From the NCBI RefSeq assembly GCF_002269345.1, contig NZ_CP022889.1, forward strand, positions 806,001 through 870,000: DNA of 64,000 nt, written 5' to 3'. Below, one piece after another: positions 19,831 to 29,855 of this stretch (the first letter of the stretch is position 1; every line of letters begins with the position of its first letter). The position numbers were made by a program, and so were the translations under genes. Under the pieces are notes generated by a model. It was not told the origin of the DNA, did not search any database, and saw only the letters and a list, made by a program, of their open reading frames with translations. This stretch comes from Tsuneonella mangrovi. GTDB taxonomy: Bacteria > Pseudomonadota > Alphaproteobacteria > Sphingomonadales > Sphingomonadaceae.

Positions 19831-21023
19831 GCCGCGCGATCTCGCGAAGATGCCTGGCCTGCGGCTTCGCCATGCGCCGAGCCCCGCAGCCCTTCACCGG
19901 CGACGCGGATTTCGTCCATCAGTTCCGCCCCGCCGAAGCTTTCGACGAGGTCAGCGAGGTCTTCCACTGCCTTGGGACGCCCGCAGTTCCACGCCGCGTG
20001 GGCGGCAGTGGCCAGCGTTTGCGGATGCTGCGCCATCGCCTGGATCTGTTTGGCGAGCTGCTTGGGAGTGAACCCGGCCTGCCGGATCATCCGCGCACCG
20101 CCAGCCTGCACCAGCTCTTGCGTGTTGACGGCCTGGTGATCGTCGGTCGCAATCGGCAGCGGCACAAGGATCGCGGGCCGACCCACTGCAGTCAATTCGG
20201 CGATCGTCGAAGCGCCGGCGCGGCCGATGAACAGGTGCGCGTCGGCCAGCCGCGAGGCCATGTCCTCGAAGTATGTTCCGAGCTCTGCCGGAATATCGTG
20301 GCTGCGATATCGCGCGCGGACCGCATCGACGTCTTCCGCACGGCACTGCTGGGTCACCTGCAAGCGCTGGCGCAGCGCGGGCTGCAGCATCGCAAGCCCA
20401 TCGGGCACAATCTCGCTCAGCACGCTCGCGCCCTGGCTGCCGCCAGTGACGAGCACGCGCAGCAAGCCGTCCTCGGTGAACGCCGGGAACGGCTCTTCGC
20501 GCAATGCGAGCACTTCGGCGCGCACCGGGTTGCCGACCAGGTGGACCCTCTCGAGCAGTTTGGGCTTGAGCCGCTCGACATCGGGGTAAGCGGTTGCGAT
20601 CGCTTGAACCCGGCCTGCAAGCAGGCGGTTCACGCGGCCCAGCACGGCGTTTTGCTCGTGGATCACCGCAGGGATTTCCGCCGCAGTTGCAGCGAGCAGC
20701 GCGGGCAGCGAAGGATACCCGCCGAACCCGACGACGGCGGTCGGCCCGAAGCTTTCGAACAGCCGCATCGCCATCTTGCGCCCTTCGAGCACCGCCTTGA
20801 TCCCGCCGGGCCAATGCAGCGGGTTCTTGCCGAAGCGACCGGCGGGCAGGACGTGCGCGGGCAGGAAGTCGGGCTTGCCCGGCAGGTTCGCCCCGCGCGT
20901 ATCGGTGACCAGCGCAACATGGTGGCCGCGCCGGTCGAGCTCGGTCGCCAGCGCGAAAGCAGGGATCAGGTGGCCGCCGGTGCCGCCGGCTGCGAGGACG
21001 AAATGGCGTGATGCGCCGGTCAT
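19827..21023 (-). CDS. murG: UDP-GlcNAc:lipid I N-acetylglucosaminyltransferase
   Basis: The protein is 398 aa, with the GT28 motifs [17 protein letters not shown] at the N-terminus, [16 protein letters not shown], and [15 protein letters not shown]. The UDP-binding C-terminal half contains [16 protein letters not shown] and [19 protein letters not shown]. It converts lipid I to lipid II on the cytoplasmic membrane face. The ATG at 21023 overlaps the ftsW stop (ATGA). The C-terminus has a short alanine/arginine-rich tail beyond the usual end. Confidence 0.96.
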   Translation of the reverse strand: MTGASRHFVLAAGGTGGHLIPAFALATELDRRGHHVALVTDTRGANLPGKPDFLPAHVLPAGRFGKNPLHWPGGIKAVLEGRKMAMRLFESFGPTAVVGFGGYPSLPALLAATAAEIPAVIHEQNAVLGRVNRLLAGRVQAIATAYPDVERLKPKLLERVHLVGNPVRAEVLALREEPFPAFTEDGLLRVLVTGGSQGASVLSEIVPDGLAMLQPALRQRLQVTQQCRAEDVDAVRARYRSHDIPAELGTYFEDMASRLADAHLFIGRAGASTIAELTAVGRPAILVPLPIATDDHQAVNTQELVQAGGARMIRQAGFTPKQLAKQIQAMAQHPQTLATAAHAAWNCGRPKAVEDLADLVESFGGAELMDEIRVAGEGLRGSAHGEAAGQASSRDRAA

Positions 21024-22243
21024 TGATCGGCTCCTTTGGTGAGGAGGGCCTTGAGGCCCGGCGTTTCGCGATCGAGGAACGGGTTGCGCCGCGTCAACGC
21101 CAGCAGCAACCCCACCGCAAGGCACACCGCGATAGTCGACGAGCCGCCGTAGCTGACCAGCGGAAGCGTCATTCCCTTGGAGGGAAACAACTGCAGGTTG
21201 ACGAGGATATTGATGAACGCCTGCCCGCCGATCTGGGTAATCAGCCCAGTCGCGGCGAGCAGCGTGAACTGGTCGTCTTCGTCCACCAGCCGGGTCAAAA
21301 CGCGGATCACGATGCCAAGGTAGAGCAGCACGATGAAGGCACAAGCGATCAGGCCGAATTCCTCGCCGATCACCGAGAAAATGTAGTCGGTGTGCGCTTC
21401 GGGCAGGTTCATCTTTCGCACACCCAGCCACAGCCCGCTGCCCAACCAGCCTCCCGCAACGAGCGTGCGGTGCGCGAGGTCGACCTGGTCGAAAGCAGTC
21501 CCGCCACCCAGGAAGCTGTCGATCCGGTGGCGCGCGTTATCGTAGAGGAAATAGGTCGCGGTCAGCGCGACCATCCCTGCCCCGGCGAGCATCCCGATGC
21601 GCTTGAGCGGGATCCCGGCGAGCAAGATGATCGCAAACCACACCCCGCCGAACAGGATCGTCCCGCCGAGGTCCGGCTGCATCATCATGAATGCAGCGAC
21701 GACCACCATGATCCCCGTGACGATCGATAGGACGGGGATATTCGGATCGCGCGCGCGCCAGCTGACGATCCACGCCAGCAGGATCGCGAAACCGGGCTTG
21801 AGGAATTCGGACGGCTGGAAACCGATGCCGAAGTTGATCCACCGCCGCGCGCCGTTGACCTCGCTGCCGATCACCGGGACGAGCATCAGGAAAACCAGCA
21901 TCGTCACGGCGAGCACGATGCCCGCCCGGCGCGCATTGTCGCGGCTCAGCGCCGATGCACCGAACAGCGCAGCGAGACCCAGCACGTCCCAGCGCAGCTG
22001 CGCCCAGTAGAAATAGAGCTCGGGCAACTTGATCTTGGCAGTCGAGAGGCGGTGCGCGCTCGCCGGGCTGGCAGCGGCAACCGCGACCATTCCGACCGCC
22101 ATCAGCAACAGGATCAGGAACAGCAGCACCTTGTCAACCTCGCGCCACCACACGCGCAGGTCGTTGCGGAAGCTCAATTGGTAGGTCGCTGCACGCGCGG
22201 TATCGCCCGGTGCGCGCGGGATCCAAGGCTGGGTTGCGCTCAT
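21020..22243 (-). CDS. ftsW: SEDS-family septal peptidoglycan polymerase FtsW
   Basis: The protein is 407 aa. About ten hydrophobic segments follow a short cytoplasmic N-terminus. The SEDS signatures GARRWINFGIGFQPSEFLK, MMMQPDLGGTILFG and FPSKGMTLPLVSYGGSS are present; the last loop contains the conserved region facing the partner transpeptidase. It polymerises lipid II at the septum together with FtsI, also in this operon. The start MSATQPW overlaps the murD stop; the upstream extension is antisense-like arginine-rich sequence. Confidence 0.95.
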   Translation of the reverse strand: MSATQPWIPRAPGDTARAATYQLSFRNDLRVWWREVDKVLLFLILLLMAVGMVAVAAASPASAHRLSTAKIKLPELYFYWAQLRWDVLGLAALFGASALSRDNARRAGIVLAVTMLVFLMLVPVIGSEVNGARRWINFGIGFQPSEFLKPGFAILLAWIVSWRARDPNIPVLSIVTGIMVVVAAFMMMQPDLGGTILFGGVWFAIILLAGIPLKRIGMLAGAGMVALTATYFLYDNARHRIDSFLGGGTAFDQVDLAHRTLVAGGWLGSGLWLGVRKMNLPEAHTDYIFSVIGEEFGLIACAFIVLLYLGIVIRVLTRLVDEDDQFTLLAATGLITQIGGQAFINILVNLQLFPSKGMTLPLVSYGGSSTIAVCLAVGLLLALTRRNPFLDRETPGLKALLTKGADQ

Positions 22244-23601
22244 GCGGCGTCCCCCAGGCAGCAGGGATCCGGCGCGGGTTCGCCGCCGGTCAGCGCATCG
22301 ACCAGCTGGCAAAAGCGTTCGCCGCGCTGCTCGTAGTCCTTGAACTGGTCGAAGCTGGCGCAGGCCGGGCTGAACAGCACCACGTCGCCCGGGCTGGCAT
22401 TGGCGATCGCGCGCGAGATTGCTTCGCACAGCATTTCCGCGCGTTCGACCTTGACCTGGCCCTCGAGCAGTTCGGCAAAGCGCGGCCCGGCCTCGCCGAT
22501 GGTGTAGGCGACCGCGACATTACCGATATGCGCTTCGGTCGCGCCGAGCCCGTTTTCCTTGGGCAATCCGCCAACGATCCAGTGAATCCGCCGCCTGCCG
22601 TTCTCGGGCGGGTAGGCCGCCAGCGCGGGCGCGGTAGAGTCGGTGTTGGTCGCCTTGCTGTCATTGATGAACAGAACGCCTTTGTGTTCGGCGATCCGCT
22701 CCATGCGGTGCGGGAGGCCGGTGAAGGTTTGGAGCGCTCGGATGATAATCGCCTCATCGATCCCGAGGATGTCCGCAACTTCCACAGCCGCTCTCGCGTT
22801 TTCGAGATTATGTGGACCCTGCAGAGACGGCCAGGTGGCTTGGTCTCGTTTCTTGATACCTTTGTGATCAAAAACATCTTCGATGAAGCTCGCAATCGCT
22901 CCTTGCGCACCTAGCTCGAATTTGACTTCCTCATTGATGCTGCTGATCTTGTTGTGTCCAGCAGTCTGCATCTCGAACAGCCGCGCCTTGCTCGCAGCGT
23001 ATTTCTCGAAGCTGCCATCGTAGCGGTCGAGGTGATCGGGCGTCACATTCAGCAGCACCGCTACATCGCAGTCGAGCGAGTAGGTCAGGTCGATCTGGTA
23101 GCTCGACAGTTCGAGCACGTAGACCCCGCCTTCAGGCAGCGCATCCTGCGAAAGGATCGGCAGGCCGATGTTGCCACCCATGAGTGCGGGAACGCCCGCA
23201 GTTTTCAGGATATGCGTGACCAGCGCGGTAGTAGTGCTCTTGCCGTTGGTGCCGGTGATGCCGACGACCTTGTGCGGCGGCAGCGAAGCGCGGGCCTGCG
23301 CGAACAGTTCGATATCGCCGATCACCGGCACACCGAACTGCGCCGCGCGCTTGGCGATCGGGTGGGTGTTGAGCGGCACGCCAGGCGAAACCACGACGCC
23401 ATCATACCCCGTAAGGTCGATCTCCAGCGGATCGGCCAGCAGTACGTTGGCAGGATCGACCCTGTCGCGTGCGTTGTCCTGCCGGTCCCACGCGGTCACT
23501 TGCGCCCCGCTCGCCAGCAGCGATTCGACCGTCGCCAGCCCCGACCGGGCGAGGCCGAGGACGGCGTAGCGCTTTCCGGCAAAGGCGGGGCTGGTGATCA
23601 T
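22240..23601 (-). CDS. murD: UDP-N-acetylmuramoylalanine--D-glutamate ligase
   Basis: The protein is 453 aa. The N-terminal domain is [20 protein letters not shown], the P-loop [20 protein letters not shown], then [20 protein letters not shown] and [21 protein letters not shown]. The C-terminal domain holds [20 protein letters not shown]. It adds D-Glu to UDP-MurNAc-L-Ala. An internal stretch of about 22740-22980 is much less GC-rich (hand count 47% over 22861-22980) and uses A/T-ending codons, unlike the rest of the gene. This suggests local gene conversion or a relaxed inserted segment. The start gives an ATGA junction with mraY. Confidence 0.95.
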   Translation of the reverse strand: MITSPAFAGKRYAVLGLARSGLATVESLLASGAQVTAWDRQDNARDRVDPANVLLADPLEIDLTGYDGVVVSPGVPLNTHPIAKRAAQFGVPVIGDIELFAQARASLPPHKVVGITGTNGKSTTTALVTHILKTAGVPALMGGNIGLPILSQDALPEGGVYVLELSSYQIDLTYSLDCDVAVLLNVTPDHLDRYDGSFEKYAASKARLFEMQTAGHNKISSINEEVKFELGAQGAIASFIEDVFDHKGIKKRDQATWPSLQGPHNLENARAAVEVADILGIDEAIIIRALQTFTGLPHRMERIAEHKGVLFINDSKATNTDSTAPALAAYPPENGRRRIHWIVGGLPKENGLGATEAHIGNVAVAYTIGEAGPRFAELLEGQVKVERAEMLCEAISRAIANASPGDVVLFSPACASFDQFKDYEQRGERFCQLVDALTGGEPAPDPCCLGDAA

Positions 23602-24668
23602 CGCAGCTTCAGCGTCGCAAGGCCGAGCAAGGCGAGCACGATCGAGACGATCCAGAAGCGGATTACGACGGTCGATTCCTTCCACCCCAGTTGCTCGAAA
23701 TGGTGGTGTATCGGCGCCATGCGGAACACCCGCCTGCCGGTTCGTTTGAACCAGAACACCTGGATAATCACCGAAAGCGCTTCGAACACGAACAGCCCGC
23801 CGACGATCGCCAGCACGATCTCGTGGTGGCTGGCGACCGCAATCGCGCCGAGCGCGCCGCCGAGCGCAAGGCTGCCGGTATCGCCCATGAACACCGCCGC
23901 CGGGGGCGCGTTGAACCACAGGAACGCGAGGCCCGATCCCATGATCGCCGCACAGAAGATCGCCAGTTCGCCTGCCCCGGCCACATGCGGGATACCGAGG
24001 TAGGCGGAGAAGTCCTCGCGGCCCGCCAGATAGGCGATGATCGCGAACGCTCCCGAAGCGATGATCACCGGCATCGTCGCCAGCCCGTCGAGTCCATCGG
24101 TGAGGTTCACCGCATTGCCCGCACCGACCATCACGATCGCCGCGAACACGTAGTAGAACGGCCCCAGCGGGATCCCGCTCTGCATCATGAACGGCACGTA
24201 GAGCACGGTGTTGATCTGGCCGACGATGATCCACGCGGCGACGCCCGCGACGATGAATTCGAGCAGCAGCCGCACCCGCCCCGGCACGCCGCGGTGGCTG
24301 GCCTTCGAAACCTTGTCGTAATCGTCGAGGAACCCAATCACCCCGAAGCCGAGCGTTACCGCAAGGCAGGCCCACACGAACGGGTTCGACAGGTCCATCC
24401 ACAGCAGCAGCGAGAGTGTGAGCGAGATCAGGATCATCAGCCCGCCCATCGTCGGCGTGCCGCGCTTGGCGAGGTGGCTTTGCGGGCCGTCTTCACGGAT
24501 CGGTTGCCCCTTGCCCTGCCGCACGCGCAGCATGGTGATGAACTTCGGCCCGATGAGCAGGCCGATCATCAGGGCGGTCAGCAGGACGGCACCCGCGCGA
24601 AAGGTCTGGTAGCGTATGAGGTTAAGTACGCCCTCGAAATGCAGCCACTCTGCGATCTGATAGAGCAT
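23598..24668 (-). CDS. mraY: Phospho-N-acetylmuramoyl-pentapeptide transferase
   Basis: The protein is 356 aa with about ten transmembrane helices. PNPT-family motifs are [13 protein letters not shown] (near residue 67), [20 protein letters not shown]-like [24 protein letters not shown], and [31 protein letters not shown] near the C-terminus is the His-rich cytoplasmic loop. It transfers phospho-MurNAc-pentapeptide to undecaprenyl phosphate to form lipid I. It starts immediately before the murF stop with no overlap, and the end overlaps murD by ATGA. Confidence 0.97.
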   Translation of the reverse strand: MLYQIAEWLHFEGVLNLIRYQTFRAGAVLLTALMIGLLIGPKFITMLRVRQGKGQPIREDGPQSHLAKRGTPTMGGLMILISLTLSLLLWMDLSNPFVWACLAVTLGFGVIGFLDDYDKVSKASHRGVPGRVRLLLEFIVAGVAAWIIVGQINTVLYVPFMMQSGIPLGPFYYVFAAIVMVGAGNAVNLTDGLDGLATMPVIIASGAFAIIAYLAGREDFSAYLGIPHVAGAGELAIFCAAIMGSGLAFLWFNAPPAAVFMGDTGSLALGGALGAIAVASHHEIVLAIVGGLFVFEALSVIIQVFWFKRTGRRVFRMAPIHHHFEQLGWKESTVVIRFWIVSIVLALLGLATLKLR

Positions 24669-26141
24669 TCAGCCTTCCCGGCGCGTTGACCCGCGATCGA
24701 CGAAATGGGCAACCACCCGGCCGAGCCCGATTGCATTCGAGCCCTTGACCAGGATCGCATCGCCCGCGGCGAGCCCGAATTCCTCGAGCGCACCGATCGC
24801 CTCGCCTGGCCCATCGCAATGGGCGAAGGCGAGTCCGGCGGCAAGCGAATTGCTGCCCGGTTTCCCCAGTTCGCGTGACAGGGCGCGCATCTCATCGCCC
24901 ACCAATACTGCAAAGTCGACCTGTGCCTCGGCCAGCGGCTCGGCCAGCTGGGCATGGAAACCGGGTCCGAAGTCGCCCAATTCCTTCATGCTACCGAGCA
25001 CTGCGATGCGTCGCGTAGCCGGGGTCTGGCCGAGCTGGCGAAGGGTCGCGCGCATCGAGGCAGGATTGGCGTTGTAGCTCTCGTCGATCAGCAGCGCATG
25101 GCCTCCGGTCACTGCGATCCGGTGGCGCGCACCGCGGCCCTTGAGCCCGCCCATCTCGGCGAGCGCAAGCCCTGCCGCGGCAAGGTCGCCGCCCGCCGCC
25201 TTGACCGTGGCCATCACCGCCAGCGCGTTCGAAATCCAGTGCTCACCCGGTTCGGCGACCGTGAAGCACAGCCGGGTGCCGGAAATGTCCGCCGTCACCA
25301 GCGCGCCGCCGTTGGCGCTCGGGATCGCATCGAGCAAGCGCGCGTCGGCGTGAGCGCTGCGCCCGAAGCTGACGACCTGCGCGCCGCACGCCTGGGCGTG
25401 GCCGCGCAGCCGTTCGAAATGCGGGCTGTCGGCCGGGATCACCGCCGTGCCGCCTTCGACCAGCCCCGCAAAGATTTCGCCCTTGGCATCGGCAATCGCT
25501 TCCTCGCTGCCGAGATTCTCGATGTGTGCCGGGGCAATCGTGGTCACGACCGCGATGTGCGGGCGAACCTGCCGCGTCAGGTGGTCGATCTCGCCCGCAT
25601 GGTTCATGCCCATTTCGAAAACGCCGAAACGGCTGCGCGCGGGCATCCGCGCGAGGCTGAGCGGCACGCCGACATGGTTGTTGTAGCTGCGGACGGAACG
25701 GTGCGCCGCCCCGCGGCTCGTCCGGTCGAGCGCAGCAAAGATCGCTTCCTTGACCCCGGTCTTGCCGACCGAGCCGGTGACGCCGATCCGCACGGCTTCG
25801 GCACGCTCACGTGCGGCAGCAGCAAGCGCTTCGAGAGCAGCGGAGGTATCCTCCACGAGGATATGCGGCCAGTCGATCGGCTCGCTGACCAGCGCGGCCG
25901 CGGCCCCGTTGGCGAATGCCTTGCCGATGAAGCGGTGGCCGTCGGTGCTTTCGCCCTTGAGCGCAATGAACAGGTCGCCAGCGCGCACGTCGCGTGAATC
26001 GATCTCGACGCCCGACACCTGGAACGCCCCGCTCGCCGTGCCGCCAACGGCTTCGGCGATCGTTTCGGCGCTCCACAGTGCCAGCGGGAGCCGGTCGCGC
26101 GCCACGCGCGGCCATGACAGGATGGCCCGGTTGAGGCTCAT
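24669..26141 (-). CDS. murF: UDP-N-acetylmuramoyl-tripeptide--D-Ala-D-Ala ligase
   Basis: The protein is 490 aa. The N-terminal domain has GVEIDSRDVRAGDLFIALKG, the P-loop is VTGSVGKTGVKEAIF, then FEMGMNHAGEIDHLTRQVRP and the C-terminal IDESYNANPASMRATL. It adds D-Ala-D-Ala, made by Ddl in this cluster. The start MSLNRAILSW overlaps the murE stop (ATGA). The first 25 residues are an unusual tryptophan/arginine-containing extension ahead of the usual start of the fold (LWSAETIAEAVGG). Confidence 0.96.
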   Translation of the reverse strand: MSLNRAILSWPRVARDRLPLALWSAETIAEAVGGTASGAFQVSGVEIDSRDVRAGDLFIALKGESTDGHRFIGKAFANGAAAALVSEPIDWPHILVEDTSAALEALAAAARERAEAVRIGVTGSVGKTGVKEAIFAALDRTSRGAAHRSVRSYNNHVGVPLSLARMPARSRFGVFEMGMNHAGEIDHLTRQVRPHIAVVTTIAPAHIENLGSEEAIADAKGEIFAGLVEGGTAVIPADSPHFERLRGHAQACGAQVVSFGRSAHADARLLDAIPSANGGALVTADISGTRLCFTVAEPGEHWISNALAVMATVKAAGGDLAAAGLALAEMGGLKGRGARHRIAVTGGHALLIDESYNANPASMRATLRQLGQTPATRRIAVLGSMKELGDFGPGFHAQLAEPLAEAQVDFAVLVGDEMRALSRELGKPGSNSLAAGLAFAHCDGPGEAIGALEEFGLAAGDAILVKGSNAIGLGRVVAHFVDRGSTRREG

Positions 26142-27607
26142 GTCAGGCTCCCCTCCTGCGCCGCGCATTCGCGCGCAACGGTGACATCGTCGAACGGCAG
26201 TATGCGCATCTGGTCTCCGGCTCCTACGATCTGGCCCTGTTCGTGTCCCTTGCCGGCGAGGAGGACGATGTCCCCCGCCCCGGCCATGCTAACAGCAGCC
26301 GCGATCGCATCGCGCCGCCCGGCAATTTCCTGTGCGCCCGGCGCGCCCGACAGGACCGCGCGGCGTATGTCCGCCGGGTCTTCCCCGCGCGGGTTGTCAT
26401 CGGTGACGATCACGACATCTGCCTGCTGGCTAGCGACCCGGCCCATTTCGGCCCGTTTGCCCTGATCGCGATCTCCGCCCGCTCCGAACACCACCAGAAG
26501 GCGCTTTTCCACATGTGGGCGCAGCGCAGCGATGGCTGCTTCCAGCGCATCGGGTGTGTGGGCATAGTCGACATAGACCGGCGCGCCCTCGCGATTGATC
26601 GCTGCACGCTCCAGCCGCCCGCGCACCGGCTGCAAGCGCGAGAGGTTGGCGAAAGTCGTTTTCGGATCGCCGCCGGTCGCGATGACGAGGCCCGCAGCGA
26701 CCAGCGCGTTCGCCGCCTGGTAGGCACCGATAAGCGGTAGCGAGACCTTGGTGGCCGCGCCGTCGTATCCGACCTGCAGGTCCTGCCCCAACTGGGTGGG
26801 AGTGCGGGCGAGCAGGCCGATCCCATCCGCCTGCCCGCCCACTGCCAGCACGCGTAACCCCCGTTCGCGTGCGTGCTCGGTTGCCTTGGCGGTCCAATCA
26901 TCACCGCCTTGCCAGATCACCGCAGTTCCGCCTTCGGCGACGACTTCGTCGAACAACCGCATCTTGGCCGCGAAATAGTCGTCCATCGTCGCGTGGTAAT
27001 CGAGATGATCGCGGCTGAAATTGGTGAATGCGCCCGCTGCCACCCGCAGACCTTCGTTGCGATACTGCGACAGGCCGTGGCTCGAGGCTTCGTAGGCGAC
27101 GTGGGTCACCCCTTCGCGGGCGAGGCCGGTCATATTCGAAAGGAACGTGACGATATCGGGCGTGGTCAGCCCGGTCGAAACGCTGCCGTCAGGCGTGGTG
27201 ACGCCGAGTGTGCCGATCGAGGCTGCGCTGTTGCCCGCCATCCGCCACAGTTGGCGCGCCATCTCGACTGTCGAGGTCTTGCCGTTTGTACCGGTCACCG
27301 CGACGATCGTCTCGGGTACCGGCACGAAGAACTTAGCCGCCAGTTGCGCGAACAGCCTGCGCGGAGTGGGGTCACCAATGTGCAAAGCGCCTTCGACTTT
27401 CGCCTCCGGTCGGGCGACGACCGCAATCGCTCCGGCAGCGACAGCAGCGAGGATGAAGTCCTCGCCGTTGACCGCGCTGCCCTGGAACGCGCCGAACACC
27501 GTGCCGGGGGCGACCTTGCGATGATCGATCGCGAAGCCGGTGACGGCGTTGTCGCCGAAACCGTTCGCGTCGATTCCGCAGTCGCCGACGAGCGTGGAGA
27601 GCCTCAT
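26138..27607 (-). CDS. murE: UDP-MurNAc-L-Ala-D-Glu--meso-diaminopimelate ligase
   Basis: The protein is 489 aa. Present are the MurE N-domain (FAIDHRKVAPGTVFGAFQG), the P-loop AVTGTNGKTSTVEMARQLW, and YEASSHGLSQYRNEGL. The sequence DDNPRGEDP carries the DNPR motif that marks the meso-DAP-specific enzymes, so the peptidoglycan should be the DAP type. The start MRLSTLVGDC gives an ATGA junction with ftsI, and the stop overlaps murF. Confidence 0.97.
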   Translation of the reverse strand: MRLSTLVGDCGIDANGFGDNAVTGFAIDHRKVAPGTVFGAFQGSAVNGEDFILAAVAAGAIAVVARPEAKVEGALHIGDPTPRRLFAQLAAKFFVPVPETIVAVTGTNGKTSTVEMARQLWRMAGNSAASIGTLGVTTPDGSVSTGLTTPDIVTFLSNMTGLAREGVTHVAYEASSHGLSQYRNEGLRVAAGAFTNFSRDHLDYHATMDDYFAAKMRLFDEVVAEGGTAVIWQGGDDWTAKATEHARERGLRVLAVGGQADGIGLLARTPTQLGQDLQVGYDGAATKVSLPLIGAYQAANALVAAGLVIATGGDPKTTFANLSRLQPVRGRLERAAINREGAPVYVDYAHTPDALEAAIAALRPHVEKRLLVVFGAGGDRDQGKRAEMGRVASQQADVVIVTDDNPRGEDPADIRRAVLSGAPGAQEIAGRRDAIAAAVSMAGAGDIVLLAGKGHEQGQIVGAGDQMRILPFDDVTVARECAAQEGSLT

Positions 27608-29382
27608 TCGCCTTCCGCCGCTGCCTTGCCGCCCTCGGATTCCGGAACCAGCGGATCGAGGTCCGACAGGTCGACATCGCGCGAGGTATCGGGCGGAATG
27701 CCGAGCATCGGCCCGATCCGCGGGATCAGCCGCCCGACGATCGGCACGGCGTTCCACGCGGCGGTGCGCTGGTAACTGCTCGCGGCGGTGCCCTTCGGCT
27801 CGTCGAGCATCGCGATCACGACATAGCGCGGGTGGTCCATCGGGAACGCGGCCGCAAAGGTCGACACCAGCGAATGATGGCGATAGCCGTGCGCTCCGGG
27901 CTTTTCGGCCGATCCGGTCTTGCCGCCGACGCGGAAGCCCGGCGCGTTGGCGCCCCGCCCGGTGCCGTATAGCGCGACCATGCGCAGCAGCTGGCGCATT
28001 CGTGCCGAAGTCGATGCCTTGAACACGCGGTGCCCGCGCGGAGCCTCGCCGGGCTTGAGTTTGTAGAGCGTCGACGGACGCCAGATCCCGCCGTTGACCA
28101 GCGCGGCATAGGCGCTGGCGAGATGCAGCGGAGTCACCGCCACGCCGTGCCCGAAACCGACGGTCATCGTCCGCAGGCGCGGCCAGTCCTTCCCCGGCCA
28201 GATCGGGAAGCCGCGCGCGGGCAGCTCGATCTCGGGGCGCTTGTTCATGCCCAGGTCGATCAGCGTCTGGCGCATCCGGGCACCACCCAAGGTGTCGGCA
28301 ATCCGCGCAGAGACGGTGTTTGAGGAATGGATCAGCGTTTCCGGCACGTTGAGCGAGTCGCCCATGTTGTGCAGGTCCTTGATCGTGAACCCGCCCATCT
28401 TGATCGGTTCGGCATCCCACTTCTTGCCGAAATCGCGCACCACCCCGGCATCGATTGCAGCGGCAATCGTGATCGGCTTGAAGGTGGAGCCGAGTTCGTA
28501 AACCTGGTTGGTGATGCGGTTGAAGCTGGTCGGAAACTTGCCTTCGGCTGCTTCGGCCTTGGTCAAAAGCAGGTCGCTCGGCTTGACGTTGTTGGGATCG
28601 AATTCGGGCAGCGAGGCCATTGCCAATACTTCACCGGTGTCGACGTCAAGGACGATCCCGGCCCCGCCCATCGCGTTGACCATCTTCATCCCGCGCCCAA
28701 GCTCGTCTTCCAATGCGCCTTGCACCCGCGTATCGATCGACAACTCGACCGGGGTCCCGCGCTTGGCCGGGTCCTTGAGCCGGGCATCGAGTGTCTGCTC
28801 CATCCCGAGCTTGCCGTTACCGTTCGCGTTGACGAAGCCGAGCACGTGCGCGGCGAGCGAACCTTGCGGGTAGTAGCGCTGGGTTTCCTTCGGCAGTTCG
28901 AGCGCCGGTTCGCCGATCGCCAGCACCTTGTTCGCCTGTTCGGGCAGGATACGGCGCTCGAGGTATCCGCCGCGACCGGCGGCAAGCTTCTTCTCGACCT
29001 TCGCTTCGTTCATGTCGGGGAAGATCGCCTTGAGGTCGGCAGCGACGACCTTGGGGCTCTTGACCAGCGGGGAGCCACCAGCGAGCGCGCCTGGATCGTA
29101 CCACAGCGCGAATGCCGGGAATGCGCGGGCGAGCACTTGTCCGTTGCGGTCGGTGATCTCGCCCCGCGGCGGCAGCAGTGCATCGACGAGCGAGGTCGAC
29201 TCTGTGCTGTGATCGTCAAGTCCGAGGTAGCCGATGCGTCCCAACGCCGCGATGGCGATGGCAACAAACAGTCCCGCTACCAGCAGCACGCGCAAGCGTG
29301 CGACGGTCAGCTGGCGACGGCGCTGGGTGACAAGGTGCACCCGGCCGGAAGAAATCGCCGTGCTGACCGATATCGCGGTCAC
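27604..29382 (-). CDS. ftsI: Septal peptidoglycan transpeptidase FtsI (PBP3)
   Basis: The protein is 592 aa. The short N-terminal tail and one transmembrane helix (about 30-50) are followed by the PBP dimerisation domain (PPRGEITDRNGQVLA). The transpeptidase domain carries the active-site motifs STFK (Ser299, Lys302), SSN (353-355) and KTG (488-490). It cross-links septal peptidoglycan with FtsW. The start overlaps the ftsL stop by ATGA. The C-terminal 40 residues are acidic and variable. Confidence 0.96.
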   Translation of the reverse strand: MTAISVSTAISSGRVHLVTQRRRQLTVARLRVLLVAGLFVAIAIAALGRIGYLGLDDHSTESTSLVDALLPPRGEITDRNGQVLARAFPAFALWYDPGALAGGSPLVKSPKVVAADLKAIFPDMNEAKVEKKLAAGRGGYLERRILPEQANKVLAIGEPALELPKETQRYYPQGSLAAHVLGFVNANGNGKLGMEQTLDARLKDPAKRGTPVELSIDTRVQGALEDELGRGMKMVNAMGGAGIVLDVDTGEVLAMASLPEFDPNNVKPSDLLLTKAEAAEGKFPTSFNRITNQVYELGSTFKPITIAAAIDAGVVRDFGKKWDAEPIKMGGFTIKDLHNMGDSLNVPETLIHSSNTVSARIADTLGGARMRQTLIDLGMNKRPEIELPARGFPIWPGKDWPRLRTMTVGFGHGVAVTPLHLASAYAALVNGGIWRPSTLYKLKPGEAPRGHRVFKASTSARMRQLLRMVALYGTGRGANAPGFRVGGKTGSAEKPGAHGYRHHSLVSTFAAAFPMDHPRYVVIAMLDEPKGTAASSYQRTAAWNAVPIVGRLIPRIGPMLGIPPDTSRDVDLSDLDPLVPESEGGKAAAEGE

Positions 29383-29855
29383 CGAGCGGTATCCGCCAGG
29401 ATCTCTCCACCGTGGACCAGCGCTGCGGCAATCGCGCCAGTTTCGATCCGGCTATGCACCGGCTTGCCTGTTAGCGGCGAAACCATTTGGCGGAACGCCC
29501 CCTGGTCGCCGGTCTCGTCCGCCCGCGCGACGCGGATCGGAGCCGGAGCATCGGGGCGGCGCACTTCGCCGAGCGCGGCCAGCTGGCGTTCGCCTTCGAG
29601 ATACTGGTCGGCGGTCGGCGGCTTGTAACCGAAATCGACCGCGTTCCACTGGGCCAGCTGCTGCTGGCTGGAACGGGTTTCGAACTCGGTCTGGAGCATC
29701 TGGTTCTGGCCTTCGAGCGAAACGATGTGACGCTCGGCCAGGCGCACCTGGCTCTTCACCGAATTGACCTTGAAGGTTAGCGCGAAAAAGGCGGTGAAAC
29801 ACAATGCCAGGGTCACGGCCCAGCCGAACTGGCGCAAACGACTTCCGGTAACCAT
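29379..29855 (-). CDS. ftsL: FtsL-like cell division protein
   Basis: The protein is 158 aa. One N-terminal transmembrane segment (AVTLALCFTAFFALTFKV, about 11-28) is followed by a coiled-coil heptad region (VRLAERHIVSLEGQNQMLQT) and a loose C-terminal tail. Sequence identity to FtsL is low, as usual, and the call rests on topology plus position between rsmH and ftsI. Two adjacent ATGs are possible (29858 or 29855); the second is spaced 7 nt from GGGAGG. It would link FtsQ/FtsB with the FtsWI synthase. No separate ftsB is present in the window. Confidence 0.83.
   Translation of the reverse strand: MVTGSRLRQFGWAVTLALCFTAFFALTFKVNSVKSQVRLAERHIVSLEGQNQMLQTEFETRSSQQQLAQWNAVDFGYKPPTADQYLEGERQLAALGEVRRPDAPAPIRVARADETGDQGAFRQMVSPLTGKPVHSRIETGAIAAALVHGGEILADTAR

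Noticed and set aside
22240-24402. Long frame extending murD upstream into mraY
   Set aside because: murD homology starts at 23601, which has the ATGA junction; the extension is arginine-rich shadow sequence.
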